The notes: generated from the sequence alone by a model not told the origin. 64,000 nt of DNA from Gymnopus androsaceus JB14 (GCA_009733575.1 ML769487.1:62001-126000), one strand, 5' to 3'. Positions 20,978-33,210 are shown, numbered from the stretch's first letter. Program-made: numbers and translations.

Positions 20978-22397
20978 ATGGCCTTCGACGACTCAAGCTC
21001 AAGGTTCACGGTTGAAATCCACCGCCTATCCTTTTTTCTCAAATACGTCATCCTTCCTCACATTTTCCTAGCTCTCATTCTAGCCTTCCGTCTCCCTCGA
21101 TGGACACACTATGTTTTCCTCGCGTGCTATATCTACATTAGCACTTTTGCGCTCATGTCAAGCGATAAGCTGCGAACGGGGCACGCATGGCCTGATTTTT
21201 CCATGGGGTCGTCAGTGGGAACGTGTCTGTTTAACGCGTTGCATATGCTTGTGCTGGTTGATCCATTGAAGGTGTACAGACATCGAAGAGATAATCCTGG
21301 GGTGGAACCGGAGGGACTTTCGTGGGCGGGAAGAGTGTATTGGGCTTTGTGCGCGACGGTGTCTTTGCGTGGTATAGGGTGGAATTATCAGGCGAGTAAA
21401 GTACTGATTATTTCCCGTGTTCTCTCGTCTGAAGCCAATGCAATAGATGCCTCATATTCCTTCAGCTCATCACACACCTAGAGGTCGAACTAGATTCTCT
21501 CTCTACGCCCTTCGACAGGTGTTATTCTGTGTCTTCCTTGTCGACCTTGCACAGACAATTCTTCAGGACCCGCAGTCTCCGCAAGACTTGGATTCGGAGC
21601 TCTATTCACTTCGGTCACTTTCATACCCTCAGAGAGTGTTTTATACGGCTACTTGGTTCATTACTGCATACGCTAGTATCAACGCTTGCTATTTTACATG
21701 CGCTTTGGTTTTTGTGGGTCTTCTTGGATACTCCGAAGAGCAGGATTGGCCACCTTTCTTTGGGGATCTGACGGATGCGTATAGTGTGAGGAATTTCTGG
21801 GGGTGAGTTCGTCGGTTTTCTCTTTGCTCACTGTATACACAAAGCTCACCCATCCCTTTACGCCGTATAGGAGGACATGGCACCAGTTTGTCAGACGGGT
21901 GAATTTTTGCTTCTTGCTGTCATTCATTGGACCCAATGCTGATTGAACCCCTGTCATTTCATTTCGCTTCATTTTCTGACGTTCAGTTCTGCGTATCTCC
22001 AGGAAGAAAATTAAACCAAATCTTCGGAATAGAACCTAAATCCGTCCAAGCAGCGCTCATTCAGCTCTATCTCGCCTTCTTCATTTCCGGCATTGTGCAC
22101 TCTCTGGGTGATTTAATGCTTGGTCGAGAATACGTTGGCGCGTCGCTTGTATTCTTTGGCATACAGCCACTTGCCATAACGCTCGAAGAGAGCGTAAAGT
22201 TTCTTCTGCAACGATACGTTCCGGATCCGATTCGCGTTAAGACTGGGTCCACTGTTGGGTATTTTTGGGTGGTATTCTGGTTTACAGTGACTGGACCGTT
22301 TTTAATTGATCCTGCGATTCGAGCTGGGTTTAATAAAGACCGGATACTCCCGTATTCTCTTGTACATCTTGTTGCTCACATTTTCTATCCTTATTGA
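20978..22397 (+). CDS. Wax-synthase-domain (MBOAT-type) membrane acyltransferase
   Basis: Four exons: 20978-21400, 21447-21802, 21871-21898 (only 28 nt) and 21987-22397, giving 405 aa. At least six hydrophobic segments mark an integral membrane protein, probably in the ER. Family marks: SLRGIGWNYQ near residue 130, SVRNFWGRTWHQFVRR spanning introns 2 and 3, and FFISGIVHSLGD, whose His is the presumed catalytic residue of MBOAT enzymes. Fungal members acylate alcohols, including terpenoid hydroxyls; the substrate here is unknown. Alternative acceptor choices for the last exon give stops, and the AG at 21986 gives FCVSPGRKLNQIFGIEP in frame. The LINE sits 178 bp upstream, so it may have displaced the promoter. 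Confidence 0.85.
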
Positions 22398-22953
22398 CAG
22401 TTAGTTAGATCGAAAATTGTAGTATAATTGTTCCTTTCCAGAGCGCGCATTACTCGTGCGAAATGAAATCTTGGTTACCCGCCAGCCAGCTAACCACTCA
22501 CAACCCACTCAAATAGTATTTGCCACTTCTTCTGATTATGAGAATTTATTTAGTACTGTAAGTTAGTTTGAACTAAGGCACATTATCGAGAGAACCGAAG
22601 ACCACGCAATATTTCCAGCCTCTTGGCACTTGCTTCAACATCATAAACACACCAAACTTTTTAATCTCGTCTTCCGTCATTTATACACTGTGTTTTCATC
22701 CGTACGACATATCTTCAGGGCAACAAACTTGTGGTACATGTAGTCAGTTGGGCTTCTGAGGACTCGGCAAAGGTGCTAGCAGCTATTCACAAGGGGACTC
22801 GCACCATCAAGAGTCTTGCAAGCGAGACACGGTCCACCGATTGAATACTTATAACGAGCTCGCATGGCTGACCTTGTAACATGTATCACAAATCGAAGAC
22901 AAAATAAGTTCTTGTATTTGACATTAGTAACCTGTGAAGATAAAAGTATAATT
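22398..22953. other. Intergenic, convergent gene ends
   Basis: About 550 bp, AT-rich, between two 3' ends. I see no gene. Confidence 0.6.
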
Positions 22954-23904
22954 TCAAAGCATAGCAGCGCCAATTAGACCAGCGAGACCAACAACACTGT
23001 AGTTGACGAGTGAACGAGATGCAGCGTTGGAGCTGGTAGTAGTAGTAGAGGAGGATGCTGCAGATGTAGTGCTGGAGCTACCGCTAACAGCGGTAGTCGC
23101 GGTGGAGGTGGGACCAGTAGTAATTGCGGTTGAGGTGGAATCGGAGGCGCTACTAAAAGTCAGTCAGTAAAATTTCATGAAGGACAGCCGTGATAACATA
23201 CGAGGCCGTCGAAGTATCAGTATTCGTTGATCCGGCGGAAGCACTAGCGGAAACTGAAGTAGAAACACAGCTGGAAAAACAATTTAGCCTGAGTTACTCG
23301 GATGCGACGAACAGAGCATACTTGGTCGACGAGCCCGCGATGATGTCTACCTCGGCACTGTAAGCGATAGTTCCAGTGCTGTCCTTGAGCTCAACAGTGC
23401 TAGGGTTCAAATCAATATTAAACGCAGTGAAGAGAAGGAAATGCAAACATTTCAGTGTCCGCACCAATGTCTACGGTCCAGGTATACTCGGTGGCGTTGG
23501 TAGCATCGAAGGTTCTAAGCTATTGCATCGATTAGAATCGTTTAATTAGGTCAAGAGAATGGATTGCGCACAGCAGAACCGGAGACATCACCACCTAGTT
23601 TAACTGTGTAAGGATAGTACGGCTGTGACGACAGGTTTCAAAACGCACCAGGGAGGATGGAAACATAGTAAGGAGCAGTTCCTCCGCTCCATTCAAGCAA
23701 GCTGGGCTCTAAACGTTCATCGTTTATAACCCCGATATTCAACGGGCAGAGAAAACGAACCACAGGTGATAAGACTTGTGCTAAACAAGAGGTCAGAAAA
23801 TGGACAACAGGAGCTGAATGAAACACCTACGGAGTGTTCACAGTCAGGGCCAGGATGCTGGGGAGAAGGGATGCAGCAACGACGGAAACAGCGAAAAACT
23901 TCAT
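22954..23904 (-). CDS. GPI-anchored Ser/Thr-rich cell-surface protein (Kre9/Knh1-like N-terminus)
   Basis: Eight short exons on the minus strand encode about 197 aa. Exons 1-3 are 23904-23831, 23780-23761 and 23708-23649. The signal peptide is MKFFAVSVVAASLLPSILA, followed by LTVNTPTSLITCEPSLLEW, SGGTAPYYVSILPG and TWTVDIGADTEITVELKDS. This is the pattern of the Ser/Thr-rich GPI-anchored family (Kre9/Knh1-like N-terminal domain). The last exon is almost all Ser, Thr, Ala and Gly. It ends in a hydrophobic tail (SVVGLAGLIGAAML) directly before TGA, as expected for GPI attachment. Probable place: cell wall or plasma membrane surface. Exon 2 is 20 nt. The many tiny exons make the middle of the model less certain than its ends. 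Confidence 0.8.
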
Positions 23905-24315
23905 GGAGGCCAGTGTGAGCCGAAGAAAGCAAGGAAAGGAGAGGCGCGACTAGTCGGTTTTGTAGCCGAATTTTTTAAATTTAATTTTAGCCATTTGCGC
24001 AGCACGGGCCAGGTTGAGTCCAGCTATTGGAAACACCCGGGCGCCCGATTGCTAAAAAAAATCGCTCATAGAACGGCTCACTGCCTTACACCAAAGATAC
24101 GTTGGTCTCAGGGTAATCTGGATTGGACGAAAGAGTCTTTTCAGTTAAAGTATCTGCGATTTACAATTGATTTACATACCAACTTCCTAAATAAATAAAA
24201 GAGTGTTTCCGGTTGACCCAATGTCGATGTACAGATGAATGAGAGTTACAGCAGTCTATCCGCCGAAAAATACCAAAAGAGAGAAAGAAACGAACGTCTA
24301 CTTAACGTCTAGCGT
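23905..24315. other. Intergenic
   Basis: Promoter region of the GPI protein plus the 3' end of the oxidoreductase. No gene or repeat seen. Confidence 0.5.
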
Positions 24316-27199
24316 CTAGCATACTTTCCGGAGGCCTAGCTCTTCCGCAATGATAAGGAAAGCTTTTTCACTAGACAGGAAGGGGATGAGTAACTAGTTG
24401 CAGCAAGGACATCGTCGACACATACCCGACTAAAAGTGCAGTGTTGTAGGTATTGGCAGCAACGTTGGCAGGGCAAATGCTCAAATCTGGTCAAAAAAAG
24501 AGAACGAATTAACAATTCGCTTCATCGTCAATGGCTTCAATGAAACTGACCTGCAACCTTGAGGTTATAGACGCCATAGACATTCAGTCTGGAGTCGACA
24601 ACGCCTCCGGCTGCCCGTGGCTTCATGGCACATGTACCGAGCTATAGACCAATCCATATGAGTTAATCTAAATCGTTTCTACATCTCCAAAAAAAACCTC
24701 ACCGAATGCCAAGTTGTCGATACTGTAAGTTTAGAGCGTCATCAGCACAAAAGAACACTCTCATTCAAGTTCAGTCACCTTTAGCTCGCAGGTAATTGTC
24801 GATCGCGTCGTCATCTGCAGGGGTATAAGCGATCACAGGAGTGGAAGCGCTGGCGGGGCCAGAAGAATTATGAACGACAGCCGCCGCACTACTCTCGGGG
24901 AAATTTGGGTGTCCGGATGCGAGCTCTCCTCTGTACGATTTCATCCGGCGCGCGAGTTCTCTTCCATGCTTGTACGACCAGCGCATTACCGCAACATCCG
25001 CGTAACTGATTTCGGATGAGCTAAGAGAAAAAAAGGGGGAGGATGCACGTACTTTTCAAAGAAACGAGGATCGAATTTGAGAGGAGCTCGGGGATCAGTT
25101 CCGGAACTGATATGGGTGTACCCGATAGCAAGAGGATACATCTATATAGTTGATTAGCTCTAGATTTCGAAGACTCGGTTTGACAGGCAACATACGGATA
25201 CTGCAGCAATGGAGAAAATCTTGGAATAAGTTTCTGGCGGAGCTCCCATATGGCTATAGCGCGAGCCTCGTGAATCTACGAACAGTCTCGATCGAGAAAG
25301 AGAAGAGCCACGCACGCAGCAAGAGAACAAATGAGAGTAACAGGTTTGTCAGGTGCATTCGCAAAGTACCCTTTCCAGGCATTCTTGAATGAGGGTCCAA
25401 GTTCTTTGAGGTCCTCCTGGGATGGCCTCATTTTGACACCCGCATCAATGGAGCTGTGAAATAAAACTTGAGATCAATATCAGGACGACTTGAACGACAA
25501 GAAACAGTATTCACTTGTGAGCAAGGAGACCAGATCCATTCTCAGTCCACTGCGCAAGATGAGCTGCATGAGGTTTTAAAAACTAGCCTGCGACTAGGGA
25601 GACAACCCGAAAATCACTTACGGGCAATTTTCTTCTCATCTCCACTGAATACGTCCTCCAAGGAGTCAGACGTATCGGCAGCGAGATACGGAACAATGAC
25701 GAGGTTGTGGTCTGTTCCGATGTTCGAGGTTAAGAGAAAAAGGTACTTGCGGTTCAAGATTGCTACGAACCTTGATAATTCTCGCCAACACCAGGCAGGT
25801 CAACAGTTTGCTCTACATTGGCTTGTGCGAGATGCTGCTTGGCGCCAATGCCAGATCTTGAAAGCAAAAGTGGTCAGTGACTTTTGGCAAAGTAGTATAT
25901 AACACAACGAAGTCACCGTTCTAAAATAGCAGGAGAACCAAATGCTCCACCCGAGACGACAACAAGACGAGCTGCTCGGACAACTTGGGCTTCCGAGAGA
26001 CTCTTATCCTGAGGGTTCTTCTCGGCTGAAATGAATTCTACACCCACAGCGCGGCGGTTCCTACAGAAGGAGGGTCCACATGATAAGGATAGGAGAGGAG
26101 AGGAGAGAAGAGAAGAGAGAGGCATCAGACATACTCGAAAATAACACGCACGACACGCTGGTCAGTTAAAACGTGCAAATTCCGGCTCTGTGAGGGTTCC
26201 TTGTTGTAGATAAAATGGTGAGCAGCATCGGACCGTTTGCCTGTATTTCGGTCGATGTACTTGTACCAGGGCTGTTGAAGATTGGACGAGGATCAGAGGG
26301 AGAAATCGTTAGTTAGTATGGCTAGTTTAGCAACCTGGATGATAACGCACCGTATACTGGTTAATGGTTCTGAAATCATTCGTATCCGAACCCGAAGTAC
26401 GGCCTTTATCCCATGTTGTGCCAGCTTGAAGGAACTCGCGTCCAATATTGGTATCGCATCCACCATGAGAGACCTTGATCGGCCCCTCCGTCCCGTGGGT
26501 TCGTGGACTACCTTCTTCGACTTGGAATGTTTCGACCTTGCGTGCAAGAGGGATAAGATCTTTCGACCCCCAGCCAGGATTTTCCAGTTTCTCCCAGTCG
26601 TCATAGTCTGAAGCCGAAGCACGAGTGTACATGGCAACTGGCAATCGCAAAGGAAAGAGAATACAAATCAGTAAAGGCTACTTGAGCTATAAGAGCCTGA
26701 CTAACAGTTAACGCTACTCCCTCCACCGACACAGCATCCGCTAGGGACGACAGGTGCGCGTCCACCAAGGGCATCACTGACGACGCCCTTGTGCATGGAT
26801 AGCGCGTTACCTGAAACGAGGTTGTGGAAGTACCGCGCTGGTTGGACGTGTACGGGTAAATCGCGCGTATGGGAGCCAGCCTCGATGATCTGTGTAAGTG
26901 GAGAAGTGAGAAGTCAGCCTGAGTAGAAAAGGTTTCACTCACGAGAATCTTAAGTGTAGGATCAGCTTCCGCTAGTCGACCGGCGACAACGCACGCAGTG
27001 GTTCCTCCTACACAATTATAATTGGTTGTACATTAATGGAGTTTGTGTATGACTTACCGCCTGCAAAAACTATGTCATATTGAGTCCCGTTGCTATCGAG
27101 TGAGTTGGAAGAGATCGTCGATGAGGATGAGCAGGAGGAAGAGGAGGAGGAAGAGGAGGACGGTCTTGATGAAGACGAATAAGTCTTGTAAGAAAACAT
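24316..27199 (-). CDS. GMC oxidoreductase, alcohol-oxidase-like (AA3-type)
   Basis: About 17 exons on the minus strand, near 645 aa. FAD-binding start: DIVFAGGGTTACVVAGRL, then EADPTLKILIIEAG. GMC signature 1 region: GGRAPVVPSGCCVGGGSSVNF, followed by YTRASASDYDDWEKL. Signature 2: GGAFGSPAILERSGIG. C-terminal catalytic region: STTWHSLGTCAMKPR (active-site His) and NVAANTYNTALL (second active-site position, here Asn). YTRASASDYDDW and the overall order fit the fungal alcohol (methanol) oxidase group, which makes hydrogen peroxide and aldehyde. No signal peptide is visible. The first exon (27199-27058) encodes a run of serines before the FAD motif, which is unusual. Exon joins were each checked for frame. 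Assignment to GMC is firm; the substrate is inference. Confidence 0.85.
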
Positions 27200-28084
27200 T
27201 TGGGCAGAGAATCCTAGTGAACTGAGACAAATGTCAGAACGAGAGTGTTATAACGAATAAACCTCGCCTGCTTCTTTATACATCTTATCGTCTTTCAGCC
27301 TGATCGTTCATAAACCCCCCTATAGAGCGGAAGATCGTCACCGGTACCTATAAATAATAGTATAAATCATTCCAGAACTTCAGAATCTTGAAAGGAGTGT
27401 GTTTGCTACACCAGATGCTCCTATTATTTGCGTTTGGAACATGATCTCAACGATAGTGCCGTCTGGATAGATAGGATAGAATATATCTGGTATTCACGAC
27501 CTACCATAGCATTCTTTGCGAATTGCTTGCAAATCGAAGCTATCGGCAAACACTCAAAGCCGTTACTAGATAGTAGTCCATCTTCTGCTCAGGCTGCACT
27601 AGTTTAGTCCCGGTACTTTTACCTTTCAAAATCATGACGGTATCCAAGCCCCTTATAATTGGGCGGAAGATATTCTTCAAGAAGTTGTCTTCGCAGTCCC
27701 TCCTTCCTTCCTTCCCAGCGGCAGTTGGCACACTATTCAAGTTTGTTCGCGTCCCTAGGCTGTACAGACTGGGAGGTATGTACATTCTCATATTTTCTAG
27801 CGCCATGGATGAATTGAAAGTACCATAAATGAATGTGCGATCAGGTCCATCCCCAGAGCCTCCTTTCCTGAATTAAAATTCGTCCGTAAACGTTCAGGGC
27901 GTACAGGTAATTTGTTGCGAGCCTTCCATTGCCAAGCTGCTGAAAAGGGGCGCATGATCATGGTCGTTTGTGAAAAGGAGAGATAGCAAAAAGTGAGCGT
28001 CTAAATGAAGCGTCTAGTCCTTATCTTATCACCGTGGTCATTTATTACCGAATTTGCTTTCACAACGTTTACACTCTCACCACA
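27200..28084. other. Intergenic, divergent promoters
   Basis: About 885 bp between the GMC gene (-) and the SNARE gene (+). The open frames on both strands at 27540-27830 mirror each other and have no motif. Nothing else seen. Confidence 0.5.
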
Positions 28085-28499
28085 ATGTCTTCCTCTAGAG
28101 ACCGCGTTGAAGACACATATGAGCGGCAGAATGATCAACGGCTGGACGAGTTGCATTCGAAAATACGAACCTTACGTGGAGTAATTATTATTTATTCTAA
28201 TTTCTCTGCATATCTCACTAAATTATACATTTATTTACTAGATAACAACTGATATCCACGACGACGTCGAAAGACAAAATTTAATTCTTGACGATACCGG
28301 AAACACCTTCAATTCTTTTGCCAACTCGCTGGCCCAAACTTCACGGAAAGCAGCGCATGCATTTGGGCTCACATCCGGTGGCGTTAAAAGCTGGCGGGTA
28401 GCGATATACGTCGTTGGACTTTTCTTCACGCTTTGGATAATGGGAAAGGTATGGTGGTGGTGGAGCAGTGGTGAGAATGGAACCGAGATAGCACCATAG
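28085..28499 (+). CDS. Bet1-type (Qc) SNARE, ER-Golgi traffic
   Basis: Two exons, 28085-28180 and 28242-28499, giving 117 aa. Layout of a Bet1-family SNARE: short N-terminus, one SNARE helix with heptad-spaced hydrophobics (RLDELHSKIRTLRG, ITTDIHDDVERQN, LILDDTGNTFNSFANSL) and a C-terminal membrane anchor (VAIYVVGLFFTLWIMG). The intron falls between two heptads of the helix. In yeast, Bet1 acts on ER-derived vesicles that fuse with the Golgi. Length is normal for the family. The tail after the anchor (WWWWSSGENGTEIAP) is slightly longer than in classical Bet1, so a Sft1-like relative is possible. Confidence 0.8.
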
Positions 28500-29122
28500 C
28501 AGACGCTACGGTGGATTTTTGATGGATTAACGCTAGGGAGGTATGCCTTGATCTCTTGACCTTTGGAATCCATGTTTATGCGCATGTCTAGGTTCTAATG
28601 TGTACATTATCATCGTATCTGTTGCAATTTAGCCATATTTATCGACTCAAGCAGCGTTCTGCGCATTCGAATTATGCTTCGCGTTTCGACTGTTTTCCCT
28701 CCTCTTCCATCTGTCCAACACTTGTCTGTGGTGTCGAACATATCAGTGGATTTAGAAGTGCTGATAATATAGCTGCAGGCCCCATGGCTGGTGGCAGAAA
28801 GGCTAGACGACTGTATGTTGTCACACAAACTTTCACTAGAATCTTCACACCACTTGGAGAGGTTGATTAATATAGGATATCGAATTCAAACCAATGTACA
28901 CGGTATGAATCAGGAGACATTTTTAGGGCTCGCATTCCACAAGACGGACGTGGAATAGGAAATTATGGAGATAGGGAGGACGTTGGAGGCCTCTTAGTAG
29001 GTTCGTGCATATGATACATTTCTATGGCATCCTTACCTATAAAACCCCCAGGCTTCGCCCAACGATACATCACTGAGTCTGCGAATTACCACAGACAGTA
29101 GCATCGAGTCCGACTCTCAATC
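28500..29122. other. Intergenic
   Basis: About 620 bp. No supported gene; the ORFs here lack motifs. A candidate TATA-like TATAAAA lies at 29038-29044, about 80 bp before the next ATG. Confidence 0.45.
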
Positions 29123-30016
29123 ATGCAAGCATACTACCTCTCGACTCCCTCCAAACCCGTCACTCCGGAGGCTTTGAACTCTTTCGGGTTCAAGGTATGT
29201 TGCGTCCCTCTACCAGCTCCTTCGAATCTACCGATACCAAATATATCTCTATTCTAGGTGGCCTCCGTCCCCGTAACATCAACCTCCCAATCCCAAGTCA
29301 GTGCTATCGCTCGCGAGAGGGGATACAAGACTACCGAACCAATGCCGGACGATCCTGTTCAGCGATGGACGGCGAGAGGTGGTCAGGAAGGGGTTAGTAC
29401 ATGAATGAGTTTCGCTGCTTCCGCTTTGTTCCCGACCAGCATCTCCCTCCCTTTATACATCGATTTGCGATGCATGCTAACTCACCGTATATTTGATTAA
29501 CAGCAAGTCGAGCAGATGAAACAATTTTATGCACAAGAGTAAGTTTTTTTTTTTTCGAATGGCAAACCAAATTTACATACTTACTGTTTCTCGATGTAGG
29601 AAAACCACAGGATGCGAGATCATGTTCTACGTTACCAGCGGAGGAGGTTTCTATGATGTTCGAGGTGGGTTGTTCTTTCGTTCCACTCCTTCGTTCTTCA
29701 CTAACACCTAAAACAGATCCTACATCCAACACGTGGATCCGCATCACAGCTGTTCCCGGACTAGTACTCGCTCTCCCCGCGGGTGCATACCACCGATACA
29801 TCATCGACGCCGAGATCGCTGCCAAAGGGTTCCTTTGGATGAAGGTGGGTGTCTCATGGCTTTCGCCCGCATTTAGCATTCTCACTCGCATCTACATTCA
29901 CTTGCACATCTCAGGGATCCCCTGCCGAGGCCAATAGTGGTTTCGCTCGTAGCGCCGAGGGAGACAAGTCTGCATTGAGGAAGGCGTATTTGAGTAGTTT
30001 GGGGCTTAGTGCGTAA
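29123..30016 (+). CDS. Acireductone-dioxygenase-like cupin with altered metal site
   Basis: Six exons: 29123-29194, 29258-29392, 29504-29538, 29600-29664, 29717-29844 and 29915-30016, giving 178 aa. The length and layout are those of acireductone dioxygenase (ARD) of the methionine salvage pathway: MQAYYLS start, then FYVTSGGGFYDVRD, WIRI, VLALPAGAYHRYIID and GFLWMKG. In active ARD the metal is held by H-x-H-x3-E plus a later His. Here the first motif reads QEKTTGCEIMFYV: the two His are absent, while the Glu and the later His (PAGAYHRY) remain. So it may be a non-metal or altered-activity paralogue. Frame is intact over all joins, which argues for a working protein. Confidence 0.75.
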
Positions 30017-31787
30017 TAATGCCTAGTCTGAGTGCTCCTACGCTGGGATGTTGGGAGGGTGGTGAAGCCTGGTTTCCTGGGCATGTCGATGGAAATGATA
30101 TCTATAAATATGGTCATTGTGTGTATTTAACTGCCCTGAGGCTTATTCACTATGTCTACTCAAATTCAATCTAAGCATTGTACTCGTCACTGATTCATGT
30201 TTTCCGTTAAGTCCTGACTGGACCTTGGACCTGGGGGAACTTATGGTAGTTAGAACTTGGAAGGCAAGGCACATAATATCGCATTCCCTCAGGCTGAGTA
30301 GTTCGTGTTATCAGTATCGCACTTCGAAGTCGCGCGACCTTTGAGCGCTAGGTGATTTTCCCCCTACCATCAGCGTTCTTGGAGCTCGGATGATCTGCAG
30401 TAGTCTTTCGGAAGCATAGTGCTTTCTCCGTTCCCAAAGCCTCGCTTTTGAACAAGAGTTATTTGCGTCGTTGAACAAAAATATCTACCTTGGCTTCAGT
30501 CCTACTTCCCAAAATAGTCGGATGGGTAAAACTGGCTCATCCTTGCACTGCTCGCCGGGGTTGTTCTGACTTCATCATTTTCCACATTGTCAAGACCTCT
30601 TATCTCATCTCATCTCCCTCCATCTTCATCTGCAACTTTCGACTCTAGCCTGTTCGCCGACCTCTTGTCAAGCTAGGATCTTACGTGTGGTTCTGATAAG
30701 AAGAAAAGGAATTAGCACTCGGATAAGGAAGGTCTGTGATGTTTTTTTTTCGTACTTGCTATGATCCATCCAGTTTCGGAAACGATGCCTTTGACCGTTG
30801 CTCTCACAATTCACGTACTTGGTTGTATCATGTATCGTGCCAATGACTCGGAGAGTCCCTACGGTTGTGGTTCTGGAACTCAACCGGATCAGTATTCACA
30901 TGAGGAGCCTCGGAAAGGAACATTCTGACTTCGCTATACCGCTACCTCGATGCATAATGAAACAGTTCTTTCCACCACTGGCAAACAGTTGCTAATACAT
31001 CCCTTTCAGATTTACTAGCTACTAAAGAAATCCCGAATGGAGTGCAATGTTCAACTCATCTCCGTTTACTCATATGAAAGACTGGTTCTGTTCATCCCAA
31101 GACCAAAACGAAAATAGATGTGTAAAGATTATCCCGAAATAAGGAACGCTTCTTGCATTGAATGAACAGACACTGGGAACATTGAAGGCGGTATCAAATG
31201 CAATCTATTGCAACCACATCTGTTGGTTTCACATTTTGATATTCCATGATGATCGTTCGTACTATCCACGTCTCAGTGTAGTTGGGAGCTCGAATTTACA
31301 GCAATAGTATTCCTGTGAATAGAGCGTATTAGCCACACTCGTAAACTTTTCGATTAGGAATTTTGTATTGTTGGAGCATTTCCAGCAATCAGTTTCTAGT
31401 ATCAAACTGGCTAATACGCTCTAATCGATACTTCGAAACAGATGCTGTTTTGAAGTCTCCGACCGCTATCTGCGCCCTGACAGCGATTCGATACATCGGG
31501 TCCGGTTCCAGTTCTTATCTTTGACCTTCTCCGCGCGAAAAATGAGCTAAAGACCTGAGAGAAACATAATTGTTTCGTCGCATTTTGGTCGCATCAACAT
31601 CATGATGACAGGATAGAAGTTTTGGTTGTCTGTATACGTGGATGGATAGAACCGGGATGGGACGCCACTACCCACTGCCCAAACTTCATTTTGCCACTGA
31701 TCAGATGATTGATACTTCATTTGTTACTTATAAGGAACAGCTTCAGCTTTGCTTTTCCTTGGCTTCCCTCCTCCCAGCACTTTCACA
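30017..31787. other. Intergenic, about 1.8 kb
   Basis: No supported gene. It holds one hairpin element (31321-31422). Open frames at 30117, 30668 and 30798 are short and lack motifs. Confidence 0.5.
31321..31422. repeat. 102-bp hairpin with 15-bp perfect terminal inverted repeats (MITE-like)
   Basis: The left arm 31321-31335 (AGAGCGTATTAGCCA) is exactly reverse-complementary to the right arm 31408-31422. AAT flanks both ends (31318-31320 and 31423-31425), a possible 3-bp target duplication. It is too short to code for anything. Confidence 0.7.
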
Positions 31788-33210
31788 ATGACTCCAGACG
31801 AGAGTGCTTTGCTTTCACAGATCGGCACTGTCATCTACTATGGCATCGTCGTCCTGATCGTTGACTGTACGCTCTATGGTGAGCCTGAATTATGTCCGAA
31901 ACAAGAGCGAAATTTTACTGAGGCTCCTCAGGATTCTACCTTCTTGCGGAGTTTATTGCACTGTATCTCTTCTTGTACGTTCGTTCAACTGCTTCATCTT
32001 TCTGGGTCATCTATTGACACTCATGTTACATAGTAAACACGGGCTGAAGCAGCGCATGCAAAAGATCTTATTCCTATGCTCCACAACGACTTTGCTAACG
32101 GCCAGCTGGGACTTTGTCAACAATTGCTCGCTCAACTTGATATACATAAAGGTTTCACTCATGGAGCCTCTCGAGGCTGGGCTACAAGCCCAAGCCGACG
32201 CCGCTCAGCAAGCCATCGTTCCGTGGTTCACAATGATGGCCTGGCCGATTAATATTAATGTAGGTCGACGACGTCCTTTTGCTCGATTTAGTTTCCAACG
32301 TCTTGTTACCCTCATTATCCAGATCATCCTTGCAAATGGTATAGTCATATGGAGAGCGTGGGCAGTATGGAAAAACGACCGAGCCGTTAGATCTGCGCTG
32401 ATAACGATGTTCTGGGTGAATGTTGGTACGTCTTGAAAGAGAATTCAACGTGAACAGAAATGGAGCTCAAGTACTGTATTCTAGGTATGTGTCTTTCGAA
32501 CGCCATTGTTCAGACTGTTGTCCGATCCAAAAATGGCGGGAAGAGCGGAAATGCCGCCCTCGAGACTGCCCAAATGTTCATTTCTTTGGTCGTCAACATT
32601 GCTGCTACAGGCCTCATCTGGCAGCAAGTGAGGTGGGTAATACTTGGTGCTCCTTCCCACTTAAATCACTGACTAATGACGACTCATCCTAGACAAAACC
32701 CGGAAATGATGAAGCAACACTTCAGCACATGCAAGAACCGACGAGAGCGTTGGGAAAGGATGATCTTGCTGCTTACCGAATCGGGAGCGGTTCTCCTCTT
32801 ATTCCAGGTCGGTTGCTTCTTCTCTCGCAAGCTGTTGCAGTTCACATGCTGAATGAATACCACCAGCTGCTCTATGCTATCTTTGGACGAATGAACATTA
32901 CAGCCGCTCAATTCTCCCCCGTCAATATCGCCTGGAGTATCATCGCTGTGATGTTTAATGCGATCACGGCAAGTCTATCCGCAATGTCTAAAGATCCAGC
33001 GCTGATAGCAGTATCTTCTCTCAGATTCTATATGCGATGGCCGTGATCATTATGCATATCATCAACCGTTCGGCATTGAACAAGTTATTCGGTCTTAAGA
33101 CGATAATCAATGTCTCGACTAGCGAAAAGCCCGGTCATGCTACCAAAATCTCCACCTTGCGTTTCGCAGAGGGTGGTCGTCAGGTCACATCCTTCCACAG
33201 GCCTTGGTAG
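31788..33210 (+). CDS. Seven-transmembrane protein of the large agaricomycete family
   Basis: Eight exons: 31788-31878, 31932-31974, 32034-32259, 32323-32425, 32485-32632, 32693-32807, 32867-32968 and 33025-33210, giving 337 aa. About seven hydrophobic segments: IGTVIYYGIVVLIVDCTLY; FYLLAEFIALYLF; LFLCSTTTLLTASWDFV; IILANGIVIWRAWAVW; ALITMFWVNVGMCLS; MFISLVVNIAATGLIWQQ; ILLLLTESGAVLLLFQ and a further one near the C-terminus. VIWRAWAVWKNDR and ERMILLLTESGA are typical of a family that is expanded in mushrooms and has no assigned role. The last intron (32969-33024) needs a GC donor (GCAAGT). All other introns are GT-AG of 53-64 nt. Confidence 0.7.

Noticed and set aside
20978..27199. Biosynthetic gene cluster (acyltransferase, oxidoreductase, nearby SDR)
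   Set aside because: No core terpene, polyketide or peptide synthase, no P450 and no transporter are present; proximity alone does not support a cluster.
30190..30240. Possible second tRNA (AAGTCCTGACTGGACC resembles the tRNA-Gln 3' half)
   Set aside because: No matching A-box or acceptor stem upstream and no TTCGA loop; similarity is short and probably chance.
32426..32457. 32-nt intron in the 7-TM gene
   Set aside because: Using the acceptor at 32484 instead gives a normal-sized intron and the better protein join FWVNVGMCLS.
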